Made by a program: the position numbers and the translations under genes. The notes under the pieces are model-generated. The model ran no database searches. It was given only the letters and a program-made list of their open reading frames with translations, and was not told the DNA's origin. 64,000 nt of DNA from Ekhidna lutea (lineage in GTDB: Bacteria; Bacteroidota; Bacteroidia; Cytophagales; Cyclobacteriaceae): assembly GCF_900188325.1 (NCBI RefSeq), contig NZ_FZPD01000002.1:310001-374000 (forward strand), read 5' to 3'. This document shows, piece after piece, positions 55,419 through 64,000 of this stretch (positions are counted from its first letter, which is position 1; each line of letters begins with the position of its first letter).

Positions 55419-58223
55419 ATGCTTTCAATTATTAAAAAATACCTTATAATATTTTTGTGGTTGCCAGTCATTCAAGGTTATGCGCAACTAACTAGTAAGG
55501 TCAATTACACCATTGATGATGGGCTGCCTTCAAACATGGTGTATTGCGTACAGCAGGACAGTACAGGATTTATGTGGTTTGGTACTGATGCCGGTCTGAG
55601 CAGATTTGACGGGTACGAATTTATCAATTTTTCTCTGGCAGATGGGCTTCCGGATACCGAAATTTTGAATTTTTTTAAAGATTCCAAATCAAGAATTTGG
55701 TTCTATACGCTGAATGGTAAAATCGGATTTCTGCATAAGAATAAGATATTCTCTTCAACTAATACTGAATGGTTGAAAGACCTTGATTTTAATGGAAGAA
55801 TTACCAGCATCGTTGAGTTTAATGACAAAATCTATTTTGCTGCTCATGATTCAAAAATTAAAATTCTAGAGGGGGGCGATGTTCAAACAGTAGACCTGAT
55901 TAAAAGTTTCCCATATAGCATATGTGCCTGTAACGATCAGATTTTACTTTTTGGTCAATCAAGTATAAAAAGTCTAGTCACTTCAAAAGTGTTTGACTTT
56001 AGAAAAAAGGGCCTAAGGATCAATTACTTCACCTACCCTACCTGTTTTGAAAATATTGTATACTCCATCGATAGAGGTCACCTAAATAACGCAATTTTAA
56101 CATTTGACACCAAGAAATGGGAACTTAGGCGAAATCCATTGCCAATAAGGAATCGGATTCTTAGCATAGGAAGCTATAAAAAATCGCCTGTTGTTTTTTC
56201 AAGAAATGGATCATTCGGTGCACATCTTCAAAGTGATTCATTGCACTTCAGAGAGCATACAAATTTCAAATCCCCGGCATCAATGTATTTTGATAACCAG
56301 AATAACACCTGGATTACATCTCTTGAAAAAGGTGTGTATTTTGCCCCGGAGAATAATATTAAGGAAATATCAGATTACACTTTTGTTACTGCCCTTAACA
56401 GAATCAACAACCATCTATATGTGGCTCATGAAAAAAATAGAATCACACAAATCAATAAAGAAGGGCAAGAATCAACAATTCAACAATTCGCCAAAAAAAA
56501 CTGGTTATTCTTTATTTCTAAAGATTCAATAAACAGGCTTTGGGTTGGGCGTGATGACGGAATCTATGTTGACGGAGAGAATATTAGTTACAATGCAATT
56601 AGCATATATCACACAGATGCAAGAAGTATTTTAGGCAGCAGAAATTCATACCTCGAGTTTTCAGATGATCTAAAAAATACAGTCAAAAAAGAAATTTTCT
56701 CCTATATCCTTGATATTGATAAATACAGAGATACTCTACTATTAGCCACTCACAATGGCCTACTGTATTTTGAAAATGATTCAATTATTCCTTTTCTCAA
56801 ATCAGATTTGAGCTTTGTACGAGTCAACCAAATGGAAGTTGATAAAAAGAACCGGTTGTGGTTGGCAACTGGAGGCAAAGGTTTGATCAGAATTGGTGGT
56901 GAGAGTCCTTTAAGTCTTTCAACAGATCATGGGCTTATCTCAAATTCAATCAATAAAATACTAATAGTAGACTCCACTTTATGGTTAGTCTCTCCAAAGG
57001 GCATTATGAAAGTTAATTTTCAGGAATCAAACCCAGAAATTCTTATTCTTGATAAATTAAATGGGTTAACACACGAAAAAATTAATGCCATTGAATGGTT
57101 TAATGGTCAAATATACATTGGGACAAATGCAGGGTTACTAGCCTTTCCGGATTCTATAAATTTAAAAGAACGAAATGATTTTCACTTTTTCATTTCTGGC
57201 ATATACGACGATGAAAGGAGTTTGACAAATAAATTTGACTATGGTTCAGGTTCATTACAAGTAGAGTTCAAAGCGTTAAACTATAAAAATCAATCAAGTC
57301 TTTCATACCAATACCAGCTTCTCACAAATAAGGATTCAATATCAAATAATCATTGGATCAATTCAGATATAAATAAAGTTAATTTCTCAACTCTTCGACC
57401 CAATGAGTACACCTTCTACGTAAGAGCAAAAACAAAAAATAGTCGTTGGTCCCCTCCTATTAAGTATGAATTTGAGGTCATTCCTCTTTTTTGGCAGAAA
57501 CTATCGTTCCAAACAGCCTTACTCCTAACTCTTTTAACTATCATTTTTTTGGCAATACGACGATATTATAAATCAAAAACGTCAAGAAAGGATTTAGAAA
57601 AAGCTAAAATAAGTGCCGAAATAAAAGCCCTAAAAGCTCAAATTAATCCTCATTTTGTGTTTAATGCACTGAATTCCATTCAATCATTTGTACTGGAGGG
57701 TGATTTTGAGAACACTGACGACTATTTGATCAAGTATGGTAAGCTCATGCGCAAAGTTCTTGATCATTCAGAAAGCCTGACTGTTCCTTTGTCTGATGAG
57801 TTGGAAATGCTACAGTTATATATTGACCTTGAAAAATTGAGATTTGAAGTTGGATTTGACTTTGAAATTAATGTGAGCGATGAATTAGACCAAAAGTCGA
57901 TGAAAATACCTTCGATGATTATTCAACCATTTATTGAAAATGCCATTTGGCATGGGCTTTCACCAAAAGAAGGACAAGGTAAAATTCATTTGATGATTAC
58001 TGTAATTGACGAAATTATTAATATCAATATTTCAGATAATGGTATTGGATTTGAGAATAATGGGGTTTCGGCAACAAATCATGATTCAAAAGGAAGCAAT
58101 TTAGTTTCTGAAAGATTACAATTAGTTGGTAAAATAAACGGGTTTACTCCAAGAATCAGAATCAGCAGTAAATTGAACGTTGGCACAACGGTCGAAATAG
58201 CATTTCCAAAACACCTAAATTAA
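55419..58223 (+). CDS. Beta-propeller sensor histidine kinase, LytS-type
   Basis: This 934-residue membrane kinase has a signal-anchor (about 1-24), then a large periplasmic region with two-component-regulator propeller repeats (GLPSNMVYCVQQDSTGFMWFGTDAGLSRFDGYEF, GLPDTEILNFFKDSKSRIWFYT, KKNRLWLATGGKGLIRI), then a Y_Y_Y-like domain (about 600-690), a membrane helix (about 700-722) and a coiled coil. The His_kinase domain carries KAQINPHFVFNALNSIQ (phospho-His about 745) and the HATPase_c domain has PSMIIQPFIENAIWHGL and ISDNGIGFENNG. It is of the LytS/AgrC class and should phosphorylate the LytTR regulator encoded 7 bp downstream. The ligand is unknown, often a glycan or extracellular signal in this phylum. 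Confidence 0.93.
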   Translation: MLSIIKKYLIIFLWLPVIQGYAQLTSKVNYTIDDGLPSNMVYCVQQDSTGFMWFGTDAGLSRFDGYEFINFSLADGLPDTEILNFFKDSKSRIWFYTLNGKIGFLHKNKIFSSTNTEWLKDLDFNGRITSIVEFNDKIYFAAHDSKIKILEGGDVQTVDLIKSFPYSICACNDQILLFGQSSIKSLVTSKVFDFRKKGLRINYFTYPTCFENIVYSIDRGHLNNAILTFDTKKWELRRNPLPIRNRILSIGSYKKSPVVFSRNGSFGAHLQSDSLHFREHTNFKSPASMYFDNQNNTWITSLEKGVYFAPENNIKEISDYTFVTALNRINNHLYVAHEKNRITQINKEGQESTIQQFAKKNWLFFISKDSINRLWVGRDDGIYVDGENISYNAISIYHTDARSILGSRNSYLEFSDDLKNTVKKEIFSYILDIDKYRDTLLLATHNGLLYFENDSIIPFLKSDLSFVRVNQMEVDKKNRLWLATGGKGLIRIGGESPLSLSTDHGLISNSINKILIVDSTLWLVSPKGIMKVNFQESNPEILILDKLNGLTHEKINAIEWFNGQIYIGTNAGLLAFPDSINLKERNDFHFFISGIYDDERSLTNKFDYGSGSLQVEFKALNYKNQSSLSYQYQLLTNKDSISNNHWINSDINKVNFSTLRPNEYTFYVRAKTKNSRWSPPIKYEFEVIPLFWQKLSFQTALLLTLLTIIFLAIRRYYKSKTSRKDLEKAKISAEIKALKAQINPHFVFNALNSIQSFVLEGDFENTDDYLIKYGKLMRKVLDHSESLTVPLSDELEMLQLYIDLEKLRFEVGFDFEINVSDELDQKSMKIPSMIIQPFIENAIWHGLSPKEGQGKIHLMITVIDEIININISDNGIGFENNGVSATNHDSKGSNLVSERLQLVGKINGFTPRIRISSKLNVGTTVEIAFPKHLN

Positions 58224-58230
58224 CCTCAAA

Positions 58231-58947
58231 ATGATTAAAGCTTTACTAGTTGATGATGAACCTAGAGCATTAAAGACACTGCAACTTACTTTAGAGAAAC
58301 ATTGTCCTGAAGTAGAGATTTTAGGTACTGCAAATAATATAGTCAATGCATTCAAAATTATCATCGAAAAATCAATCGATTTGATTTTTTTGGATATCAG
58401 CATGCCCAATGGATCTGGCTTAGATCTTCAGGAAAAAATTAAAGAAATGGACGTGAAAGTGATTTTCACTACTGCCCATAAGGAACATGCAATAAGTGCT
58501 CTACGGCTAGATGCTATAGATTATTTGCTAAAGCCAATAGACAAATCAGAATTGAAAAATGCAATTAATAGATATTTCAACCTTAAGCAGACTCATAAGT
58601 CAACTAAGGCAGACAAGGCACAAAGCAGATTAACCATTCATACACAAGAGGGTGTGAATATCATTGATCTTTCAGATATCTTATATGTCGAGTCAGATAA
58701 AAATTATAGTATTTTTCATCTCGCGAATAACGATTGTCAAATCGCATCAAAACCACTGGGAACTTATGAAGACCAATTAAAAAAGTTGGGTTTTTTTAGA
58801 ATCCATCGATCATGTATTGTCAATCTAAATCAGATCTCAAAAATTAAGAGGGGAAAATCTTGTCTTGCTGTCTTAAAAAACAATGTAGAGTTAGAAATTT
58901 CAAAAAGTAAAAAAGACCAATTACTCGAAGCTCTGAACAACTTTTAA
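58231..58947 (+). CDS. LytTR family response regulator
   Basis: This 238-residue protein has a receiver domain (D8/D9, phosphoacceptor D55 in LIFLDISMPNGSG, K in LLKPID) and a LytTR DNA-binding domain (about 130-235, with LSDILYVESDKNYSIFHL, PLGTYEDQLKKLGFFRIHRSCIVNLNQI and a basic end). It is the cognate of the LytS-type kinase; the two genes are 7 bp apart and share a terminator. Target genes cannot be inferred. Confidence 0.95.
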   Translation: MIKALLVDDEPRALKTLQLTLEKHCPEVEILGTANNIVNAFKIIIEKSIDLIFLDISMPNGSGLDLQEKIKEMDVKVIFTTAHKEHAISALRLDAIDYLLKPIDKSELKNAINRYFNLKQTHKSTKADKAQSRLTIHTQEGVNIIDLSDILYVESDKNYSIFHLANNDCQIASKPLGTYEDQLKKLGFFRIHRSCIVNLNQISKIKRGKSCLAVLKNNVELEISKSKKDQLLEALNNF

Positions 58948-59085
58948 CTCACTTCGTTCAATCAAACCAACCATTCATCATCAAAATCACCACCTTCATT
59001 CATTGAGTGGGTACTTTCAAGCAATTGTCACATCATTAACGGTAGATTTGTTTCAGGTTTTCACCTAAACATCGCTTTTTTGGAT

Positions 59086-59119
59086 CCTTGGCCTTGATCT
59101 TCTCGGGCCAAGGTTTTTT
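59086..59119 (+). terminator. Intrinsic terminator of the LytS/LytTR operon
   Basis: CCTTGGCC (59086-59093) and GGCCAAGG (59106-59113) form an 8-bp GC-rich stem with a 12-base loop, followed by six T residues. The opposite strand has no good T-run at this place, so it works on the plus strand only. Confidence 0.9.
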
Positions 59120-59121
59120 AT

Positions 59122-59607
59122 TTAATCCTCACTTCCTGCCATTGGAAATTTTTCTTCCTTAACACCACTAACATGGCTATTGATTGCCTTCCACTGTCCT
59201 TGCACCTTCACCAAGATGTTACTCGATTTATATGTAGTGATATAAGCTTCATTACCATCTACTCCTTTCATGGTTCCAGTTCCTGCTATAACAGCGGTTC
59301 CATTGTCAAATAAATCAAGCCTGGTTATATTATATTCAAACTCATCATGAGTTGGTGCATAATTGCTGATGTACTCAAGCTCGTCATCCTTAGTGAAACT
59401 ATCCCCATTGTCATCCATCATTTGAAACTTGTCATGCAATAATTGATTTAGAAGTGCGGTATCCTGTTCATTGTATGCCTGAGGCCATAACACTGTTTTA
59501 AAATTTCGTAATGTTGCTTCATCATCAGCTGTAATAACTACCGGATTTGTTGCCGGTGTGGCACAACCAAAAGCAATAGCGACGATCAATAGACTTAGGT
59601 ATTTCAT
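59122..59607 (-). CDS. NTF2/SnoaL-like lipoprotein
   Basis: From the ATG at 59607 this is a 161-residue protein with a lipoprotein signal peptide (MKYLSLLIVAIAFGC, lipidated Cys about 15). The mature part fits the NTF2-like/DUF4440 fold: ATLRNFKTVLWPQAYNEQDTALLNQLLHDKFQMMDDNG (helix-strand region), EYNITRLDLFDNGTAVIAGTGTM and YKSSNILVKVQGQWKAINSHVSG. Such domains form a cone-like pocket and may be enzymes or ligand binders. A GTG at 59628 would add seven residues before the signal peptide and was discarded. Confidence 0.8.
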   Translation of the reverse strand: MKYLSLLIVAIAFGCATPATNPVVITADDEATLRNFKTVLWPQAYNEQDTALLNQLLHDKFQMMDDNGDSFTKDDELEYISNYAPTHDEFEYNITRLDLFDNGTAVIAGTGTMKGVDGNEAYITTYKSSNILVKVQGQWKAINSHVSGVKEEKFPMAGSED

Positions 59608-59697
59608 AGCATCAAATTTATTATTCACGCAAAGTACAAACTTTGACTTTTCTTTAATAGATAAGTAATTAATTTAGGATTTCATTAACATTGAAAA

Positions 59698-60087
59698 ATG
59701 TCGGAAAACCAACTCAAAGAAAAGGCAAAAAATGCTTCCCAAAATGCTTACGCACCTTACAGCAACTTTAAGGTAGGGTGTGCCATCCTTTTAAAGTCTG
59801 GCAATGTATATACGGGTTGTAATATCGAAAATGCCTCTTTTGGACTAACAGTTTGCGCAGAAAGAAATGCAATTGCGAATGCCATTGCATCTGAAGGAAA
59901 AATTGAGCTTGATAAGGTAGTAGTATATACTCCAACTTCAACTCCTACACCACCATGTGGTGCATGCAGGCAGGTAATTCATGAATTTGGGAGTCCTACA
60001 GTGAGTAGTTTTTGTGATTCTGGTGAAAGCACAAAGCATCGAATGGAAGAGCTACTTACAAATGCCTTTAATCTTAACAAAGATTAA
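59698..60087 (+). CDS. cdd: Cytidine deaminase
   Basis: This 129-residue enzyme is a homotetrameric-type cytidine deaminase. It shows YAPYSNFKVGCAILLKSGNVYTGCNIENASFGLTVCAERNAI with the zinc cysteine and catalytic glutamate in TVCAERNA, and the two other zinc cysteines in TPPCGACRQVIHEF. It converts cytidine and deoxycytidine to uridine and deoxyuridine in pyrimidine salvage. Its stop codon overlaps that of the convergent gene at 60084 (TTAA). Confidence 0.95.
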   Translation: MSENQLKEKAKNASQNAYAPYSNFKVGCAILLKSGNVYTGCNIENASFGLTVCAERNAIANAIASEGKIELDKVVVYTPTSTPTPPCGACRQVIHEFGSPTVSSFCDSGESTKHRMEELLTNAFNLNKD

Positions 60088-60581
60088 TACTTTCTATTTA
60101 ATATCTCGCTGTAGATAACAGCCTTCTTGGCTTCAGAAGAATTTAGTCCGTCTTTGATTTCATCGGCTATTGTCCACTCATCTTCTTCATCGATACTGCC
60201 CTTAAACAAACTACCTTTTTTAAACTGATCAGCAGGTTCGAACTTCAAATCAGCCCCTTCTGCCATCTTAATAGATTCTTCATAGACACGTTTGCTCTCA
60301 TCGTCAGCAAATGCTCTTCGTTCACCTTCTAGTCTGTCATCTTGCTTCTCACGCTCTTTTACGGGTTCAATTTCAACTGGCTCCTGTTCATATGTAGGAG
60401 TCTCAGGCTCTGAGCGGCCCTCAGTTATTTCCTTTAGGAGGTCTTCAAATGATTTTGGTTGACTGGGAGGCGGGCTGTTTTCAGACCCTGGACGACTATT
60501 TGGCTGCTGCTTCTTTTTACCTCTGGTCAAAAAATAAATTACAGCTGCAATGATGTACCACCAAAAACTAAAATCATCCAT
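60084..60581 (-). CDS. Single-helix membrane protein of unknown function
   Basis: This 165-residue protein has one N-terminal membrane helix (SFWWYIIAAVIYFLT, about residues 4-18), a proline-rich and then strongly acidic/charged, probably disordered middle (about 22-110), and a C-terminal end SSEAKKAVIYSEILNRKY. The same tail motif is familiar from small Bacteroidota membrane proteins of unknown function. The layout suggests a membrane-anchored adaptor. No enzymatic signature is seen. Confidence 0.75.
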   Translation of the reverse strand: MDDFSFWWYIIAAVIYFLTRGKKKQQPNSRPGSENSPPPSQPKSFEDLLKEITEGRSEPETPTYEQEPVEIEPVKEREKQDDRLEGERRAFADDESKRVYEESIKMAEGADLKFEPADQFKKGSLFKGSIDEEDEWTIADEIKDGLNSSEAKKAVIYSEILNRKY

Positions 60582-60620
60582 GAAGCTAAGTTAGAGATAA
60601 GATCACAAATCAACGATTAT

Positions 60621-60989
60621 CTAATCGTTGATCGTTGACTTAAGCGTAGTAATAATATTTTCTTTGTCGAAAGGTTTGCTAAAGTACCCAACAATTAAGT
60701 TTTGATCGATTGCATCTACGACTTCCTGTGCGCCTCCATATCCTGTCAGTAGGAAGCAAGGTAAGTTATTCTTCGATTCCTTTACTTTAGTAATAAACTC
60801 AATACCATCCATTTCCGGCATCCGTACGTCACTTACAATTGCTGCAATCTCATCATGATTTTGGATCAACTGTAGCGCTTCAGAACCAGACGTAGCATTA
60901 AGAATCTCAAATTCATTCTTGAAGTTAAATTCAAAGAGTGTGATATTGAACTGATCATCATCCACGTACAGAATGGTAGGTTTATCCAT
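60621..60989 (-). CDS. Single-domain response regulator
   Basis: This 122-residue receiver domain has D10-D12, phosphoacceptor D54 (AIVSDVRMPEMDGIEF), LTGYGG at the switch position and the lysine in FSKPFD. There is no output domain and no kinase gene next to it, so it is an orphan receiver. It is not close to the CheY proteins of the chemosensory cluster; its partner is unknown. Confidence 0.9.
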   Translation of the reverse strand: MDKPTILYVDDDQFNITLFEFNFKNEFEILNATSGSEALQLIQNHDEIAAIVSDVRMPEMDGIEFITKVKESKNNLPCFLLTGYGGAQEVVDAIDQNLIVGYFSKPFDKENIITTLKSTIND

Positions 60990-61258
60990 ATTTAGTTTCT
61001 TACTATCAACGTCAATTAAAAATAAATGACTTTTATCAAAAAGTTAAGTGATTAGCACAATTGCTTCACCGATGTTACAATAATGCAACGAACTATTGAA
61101 ATACCCCTCATTCATTCGATCAAACTTTCAAATAATTACATGAAAAGAGCATCTTTAACTATTTACACGTAAAGTGGGGAAAAATGGTGGATAAATCAAC
61201 AAAACAATTTGGGTTCCCATTCCCCGTATTGCTTTTGAATCTTCTATTTTTGTCCGCT

Positions 61259-61271
61259 TCACTAGTAGTGA
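61259..61271. repeat. Short palindrome between smc promoter region and smc
   Basis: TCACTA-G-TAGTGA is a perfect 6-bp-arm palindrome, 15 bases before the smc ATG. A TATTTTTG (-7-like) box lies just upstream at 61245-61252, so the palindrome would cover the start of transcription. The rest of the 297 bp region from 60990 shows nothing I can name. Confidence 0.3.
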
Positions 61272-61286
61272 TCGAATAACGATTTA

Positions 61287-64000
61287 ATGCAATTAACAAA
61301 GCTAGAAATAAAAGGTTTTAAAAGTTTTGCTGACCGTGTGGTTATCAACTTTGACGAGGGTATAACAGGAATTGTAGGACCAAATGGTTGTGGTAAGTCC
61401 AACGTTGTTGATTCGATCAGATGGGTGCTTGGAGAGCAAAAATCAAGGGTACTTCGTTCCGATAAGATGGAGAATGTGATTTTCAATGGTACTAAGGCAC
61501 GTAAACCCACTCAACTAGCTGAAGTTTCGCTCACATTCAACAATACCAAGAACCTGATACCCACCGAGTATGCCCAGGTCACAATTACAAGAAGGTATTA
61601 TCGCTCTGGCGAAAGTGAATATCTTCTCAATGGCATTACATGCCGGCTTAAGGACATCACAAACTTATTTTTAGATACGGGCATTGCATCTAACAGCTAT
61701 GCAATTATCGAGTTGAAAATGGTGGATGATATCCTCAATGATAAAGACAATTCCCGTAGGGCCCTTTTCGAGGAAGCCGCAGGAATATCCAAGTTTAAAA
61801 TCCGCAAGAAGGAAACCTTAAGAAAACTTAGTGATACCGATGCTGACCTTGAACGAGTTGAAGACCTGTTGTTTGAGATTGAAAAAAATCTAAAATCCTT
61901 AGAACGACAGGCTACTCAGGCAAAAAAGTATTACGAGCTGAAGGATGAATATAAGCACTCTAGTATTGCACTAGCTAAGAAAGCTATGGGCAACCAGCAG
62001 GAGCATTTTGATACCATTCAGCAGCAAATACAGGAGGAAAACGATAAAAGATTAGCCCTTAATGCACTTGTAAATGAAAAGGAAGCAGCTATTGAAAAAG
62101 CAAAATCAGACCTCATAAATAAAGAGAAACTGCTTTCGTCGAGGCAAAAAACGCTAAATGAACATGTTAGCAAGATCCGACAATATGAGAGTGACAAGAA
62201 GATAAAAAATGAGCGTCAGAAATTTCTACATGACAAAATTGAAACACTTAAAGAACAAATAAGTCAGGATAAACAAAGCAGTGAAAGGGCTGCAGTTTCA
62301 TTAGAAGGCCTCAGAATTGAAGCTAAAGAGGCCGAAAAAGAAGTAAATGAAATTCTTACTAAAGTTGAAAAACTTAAGAGTGACTATGAAGCTCAAAAAA
62401 ATCTCACAACCGAAGGTCAGGAAAACTTAAACTCCCTAAATCAATATTACTCAGAGAAGAAAGATCACCAATTTCAGTTAAGTAAGGAGATAGAAATCAA
62501 GGACATTCAACTTCGCTCTATGATGAATGAGCTTGACAAAACAAGCGAAGATTCAAGCGAGAAAAGTGCCAATATTGAAGAATTTAAAGGCAGACTTGAG
62601 GAAATAGGAAAAGAAAAAGAGGAGAAGCAAGGAAGATATGATCAGCTAAAGAACAGCGAAGAACATCTAAAGGATCAAATTGCACAAACGGAAGAAGGCA
62701 TTGAAAAAGTTCGTACAGAACTCACTCAGGTCAATCGATCGCTTGATGCAAAACAAAATGAATATAGTCTAACCAAATCACTTGTCGATAACCTTGAAGG
62801 CTTTCCTGAGGCTATTAAGTTTTTGAAAAAAAATCCAAAATGGAAGGATGCCCCTCTCCTCTCTGATATACTGACATGTCCTGAAGAATACAGGATTACG
62901 ATCGAAAACTTCCTGGAGCCCTTCATGAATTATTACATCGTAGATACTCAGGATGATGCGCTAAAAGCGGTGAATCTTCTAAGTGAATCAACAAGAGGTA
63001 AGGCTAACTTCTTTATCCTGGAAAACCTCTTATCATACAAGTCGGATTTTGTAGAGGCACCAGCAGGAAGCAAACCTGCTCTGGAACTTATCGATTACGA
63101 TTCCCGGTATGAAAACCTAATCAAGCACTTGCTTTGGAATGTGTTCATAACTCCAAGGCCAGAAAAATCAGATGATTCTAACATCGTGGTTCTTGACAAG
63201 GAGGGGAAAGTAACCTTTAGAAGATATAGCATGTCTGGTGGCTCAATAGGCCTTTTTGAAGGAAAAAGAATTGGACGAGCTAAAAATCTGGAGAAGCTTG
63301 ATAAAGAAATTAAAGATCTTAAAAAGAAACAAGCCGCATTTGAGAACGAAATAGCCGGATTACAGACAAAGCTTGAAGAACTACGACTTTCTTCTAAAGC
63401 GAATCAGCTCGATGAGGTGAAAGAGGAGTTGGCACGAATCAAAGAAGTTGAAGTGTCAGTACAAACAAAACAAGACCAATTTCTTGAATTGCTTTCTTCA
63501 AATAAAAACCGCAGAGAAGATATCCAGCAGCAGATCGTTGAATTAGAGAAAGCGCTGAAGGAGCTTAAACCTCAAGCAGAAAAGGAGATCTTAGAGCTTA
63601 ATGAGCTGGCACAAAAAGTAGAAGTAAAAAAAGAAGAGGCACTGACATTACAAGAAGCTTTAGATCTAAAGTCCGCAGCTTACAATGAAGAAAATGTCAT
63701 CTTCCACCAAAAGCAAAACAAGCTAAACAGCATACTTCAAGAGATAACTTACAAAGAAGAATCATACAATAATTCACTTCAACGAATTGAAAAAAATAAC
63801 GACGAATTAGGTGATGCCACTTCTAATTTGAACGAATTGGTTAAGAAAAGTATCGCCAGCGATGATGAATTGATCTCAATGTATGAGGAAAAAGAATCGC
63901 TTGAGTCAGGGGTTAATGAAGCTGAAAAAGAATATTATGAAGCTAGGGGTTTAATTGATGATGAAGAAAAGAACCTTCGAGAAACTCAACGTAAAAGAGA
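61287..64000 (+). CDS. smc: Chromosome segregation protein SMC (3' end outside window)
   Basis: The frame is open from the ATG at 61287 to the right edge (904 codons), so the C-terminal third, including Walker B and the signature motif, is missing; full SMCs have about 1180 residues. The start is MQLTKLEIKGFKSFADRV with Walker A GPNGCGKSN (about 32-40), the Q-loop region VLGEQKS and NSRRALFEEAAGISKFK. A long coiled coil (about 170-500) follows, then a hinge (about 505-665, with YIVDTQDDALKAVNLL) and the returning coiled coil. SMC forms a ring with ScpA and ScpB to compact and segregate the chromosome. No scpA or scpB lies in this window. Confidence 0.95.
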   Translation, partial: MQLTKLEIKGFKSFADRVVINFDEGITGIVGPNGCGKSNVVDSIRWVLGEQKSRVLRSDKMENVIFNGTKARKPTQLAEVSLTFNNTKNLIPTEYAQVTITRRYYRSGESEYLLNGITCRLKDITNLFLDTGIASNSYAIIELKMVDDILNDKDNSRRALFEEAAGISKFKIRKKETLRKLSDTDADLERVEDLLFEIEKNLKSLERQATQAKKYYELKDEYKHSSIALAKKAMGNQQEHFDTIQQQIQEENDKRLALNALVNEKEAAIEKAKSDLINKEKLLSSRQKTLNEHVSKIRQYESDKKIKNERQKFLHDKIETLKEQISQDKQSSERAAVSLEGLRIEAKEAEKEVNEILTKVEKLKSDYEAQKNLTTEGQENLNSLNQYYSEKKDHQFQLSKEIEIKDIQLRSMMNELDKTSEDSSEKSANIEEFKGRLEEIGKEKEEKQGRYDQLKNSEEHLKDQIAQTEEGIEKVRTELTQVNRSLDAKQNEYSLTKSLVDNLEGFPEAIKFLKKNPKWKDAPLLSDILTCPEEYRITIENFLEPFMNYYIVDTQDDALKAVNLLSESTRGKANFFILENLLSYKSDFVEAPAGSKPALELIDYDSRYENLIKHLLWNVFITPRPEKSDDSNIVVLDKEGKVTFRRYSMSGGSIGLFEGKRIGRAKNLEKLDKEIKDLKKKQAAFENEIAGLQTKLEELRLSSKANQLDEVKEELARIKEVEVSVQTKQDQFLELLSSNKNRREDIQQQIVELEKALKELKPQAEKEILELNELAQKVEVKKEEALTLQEALDLKSAAYNEENVIFHQKQNKLNSILQEITYKEESYNNSLQRIEKNNDELGDATSNLNELVKKSIASDDELISMYEEKESLESGVNEAEKEYYEARGLIDDEEKNLRETQRKR

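Overview
The window comes from a moderately AT-rich member of the Bacteroidota, probably a Cytophagales-type marine lineage (Cyclobacteriaceae, Fulvivirgaceae or Reichenbachiellaceae are my guesses). The evidence is: secreted proteins with type IX secretion C-terminal domains (3074-7237, 45559-46893), a TonB-dependent receptor with a CarboxypepD_reg-like N-terminus, a beta-propeller/LytS sensor kinase paired with a LytTR regulator, PadR plus a permease-prefix ABC permease, and promoter-like TTG-N19/20-TAnnTTTG boxes instead of -35/-10 boxes. No tRNA, rRNA, insertion sequence, prophage or CRISPR array was found. No gene-free stretch exceeds 300 bases.

Layout. 1-2931: ABC permease, running off the left edge, with its PadR regulator. 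3074-7237: a giant secreted beta-propeller/Ig-like protein. 7376-11267: small genes, namely a secreted coiled-coil protein, a metallo-beta-lactamase-fold hydrolase, a PAS protein, a SiaC-type (DUF1987) phosphoprotein, a secreted HExxH protease and a lipoprotein. 11433-15813: an ABC-F ATPase and a TonB-dependent receptor, convergent on a shared terminator. 15879-29780: a 13-gene chemosensory cluster on the minus strand. 29973-34942: tandem-DUF2061 membrane protein, lipoprotein, ABCG-type transporter, DoxX protein. 34928-41300: minus-strand housekeeping and accessory genes (pseudouridine synthase, VanZ, RNase Z-like hydrolase, glycosyltransferase, TPR protein, Ku), with one plus-strand alpha/beta hydrolase. 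41472-47310: rimK, tyrS, an AI-2E family exporter, a lipoprotein, a T9SS protein and an OmpA-domain protein. 47447-55351: secreted BNR-propeller protein, penicillin acylase family enzyme, prohibitin-like protein, citrate synthase. 55419-60989: LytS/LytTR two-component pair, SnoaL-like lipoprotein, cytidine deaminase, small membrane protein, single-domain response regulator. 61287-end: smc, cut by the right edge.

The most interesting region is the chemosensory cluster. Transcribed right to left it encodes CheW, an MCP with about four HAMP units, a ParA/ParC-like ATPase, a second CheW, CheB, CheA, CheR, CheY, a CheC-like protein, another CheY, a second CheA-like kinase (NIT-HAMP-PAS-HPt-ATPase), a third CheY, a CheX-like protein, and a terminal SpoIIE/PP2C-like protein in which two usually metal-binding aspartates appear to be replaced. 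No flagellar or pilus gene is nearby, so the output is unknown. Gliding, surface behaviour or a SiaC-like switch are hypotheses only.

A second feature is compaction at gene ends. Six of eight convergent gene pairs overlap or lie within 3 bp at their stop codons, leaving no room for a terminator between them.
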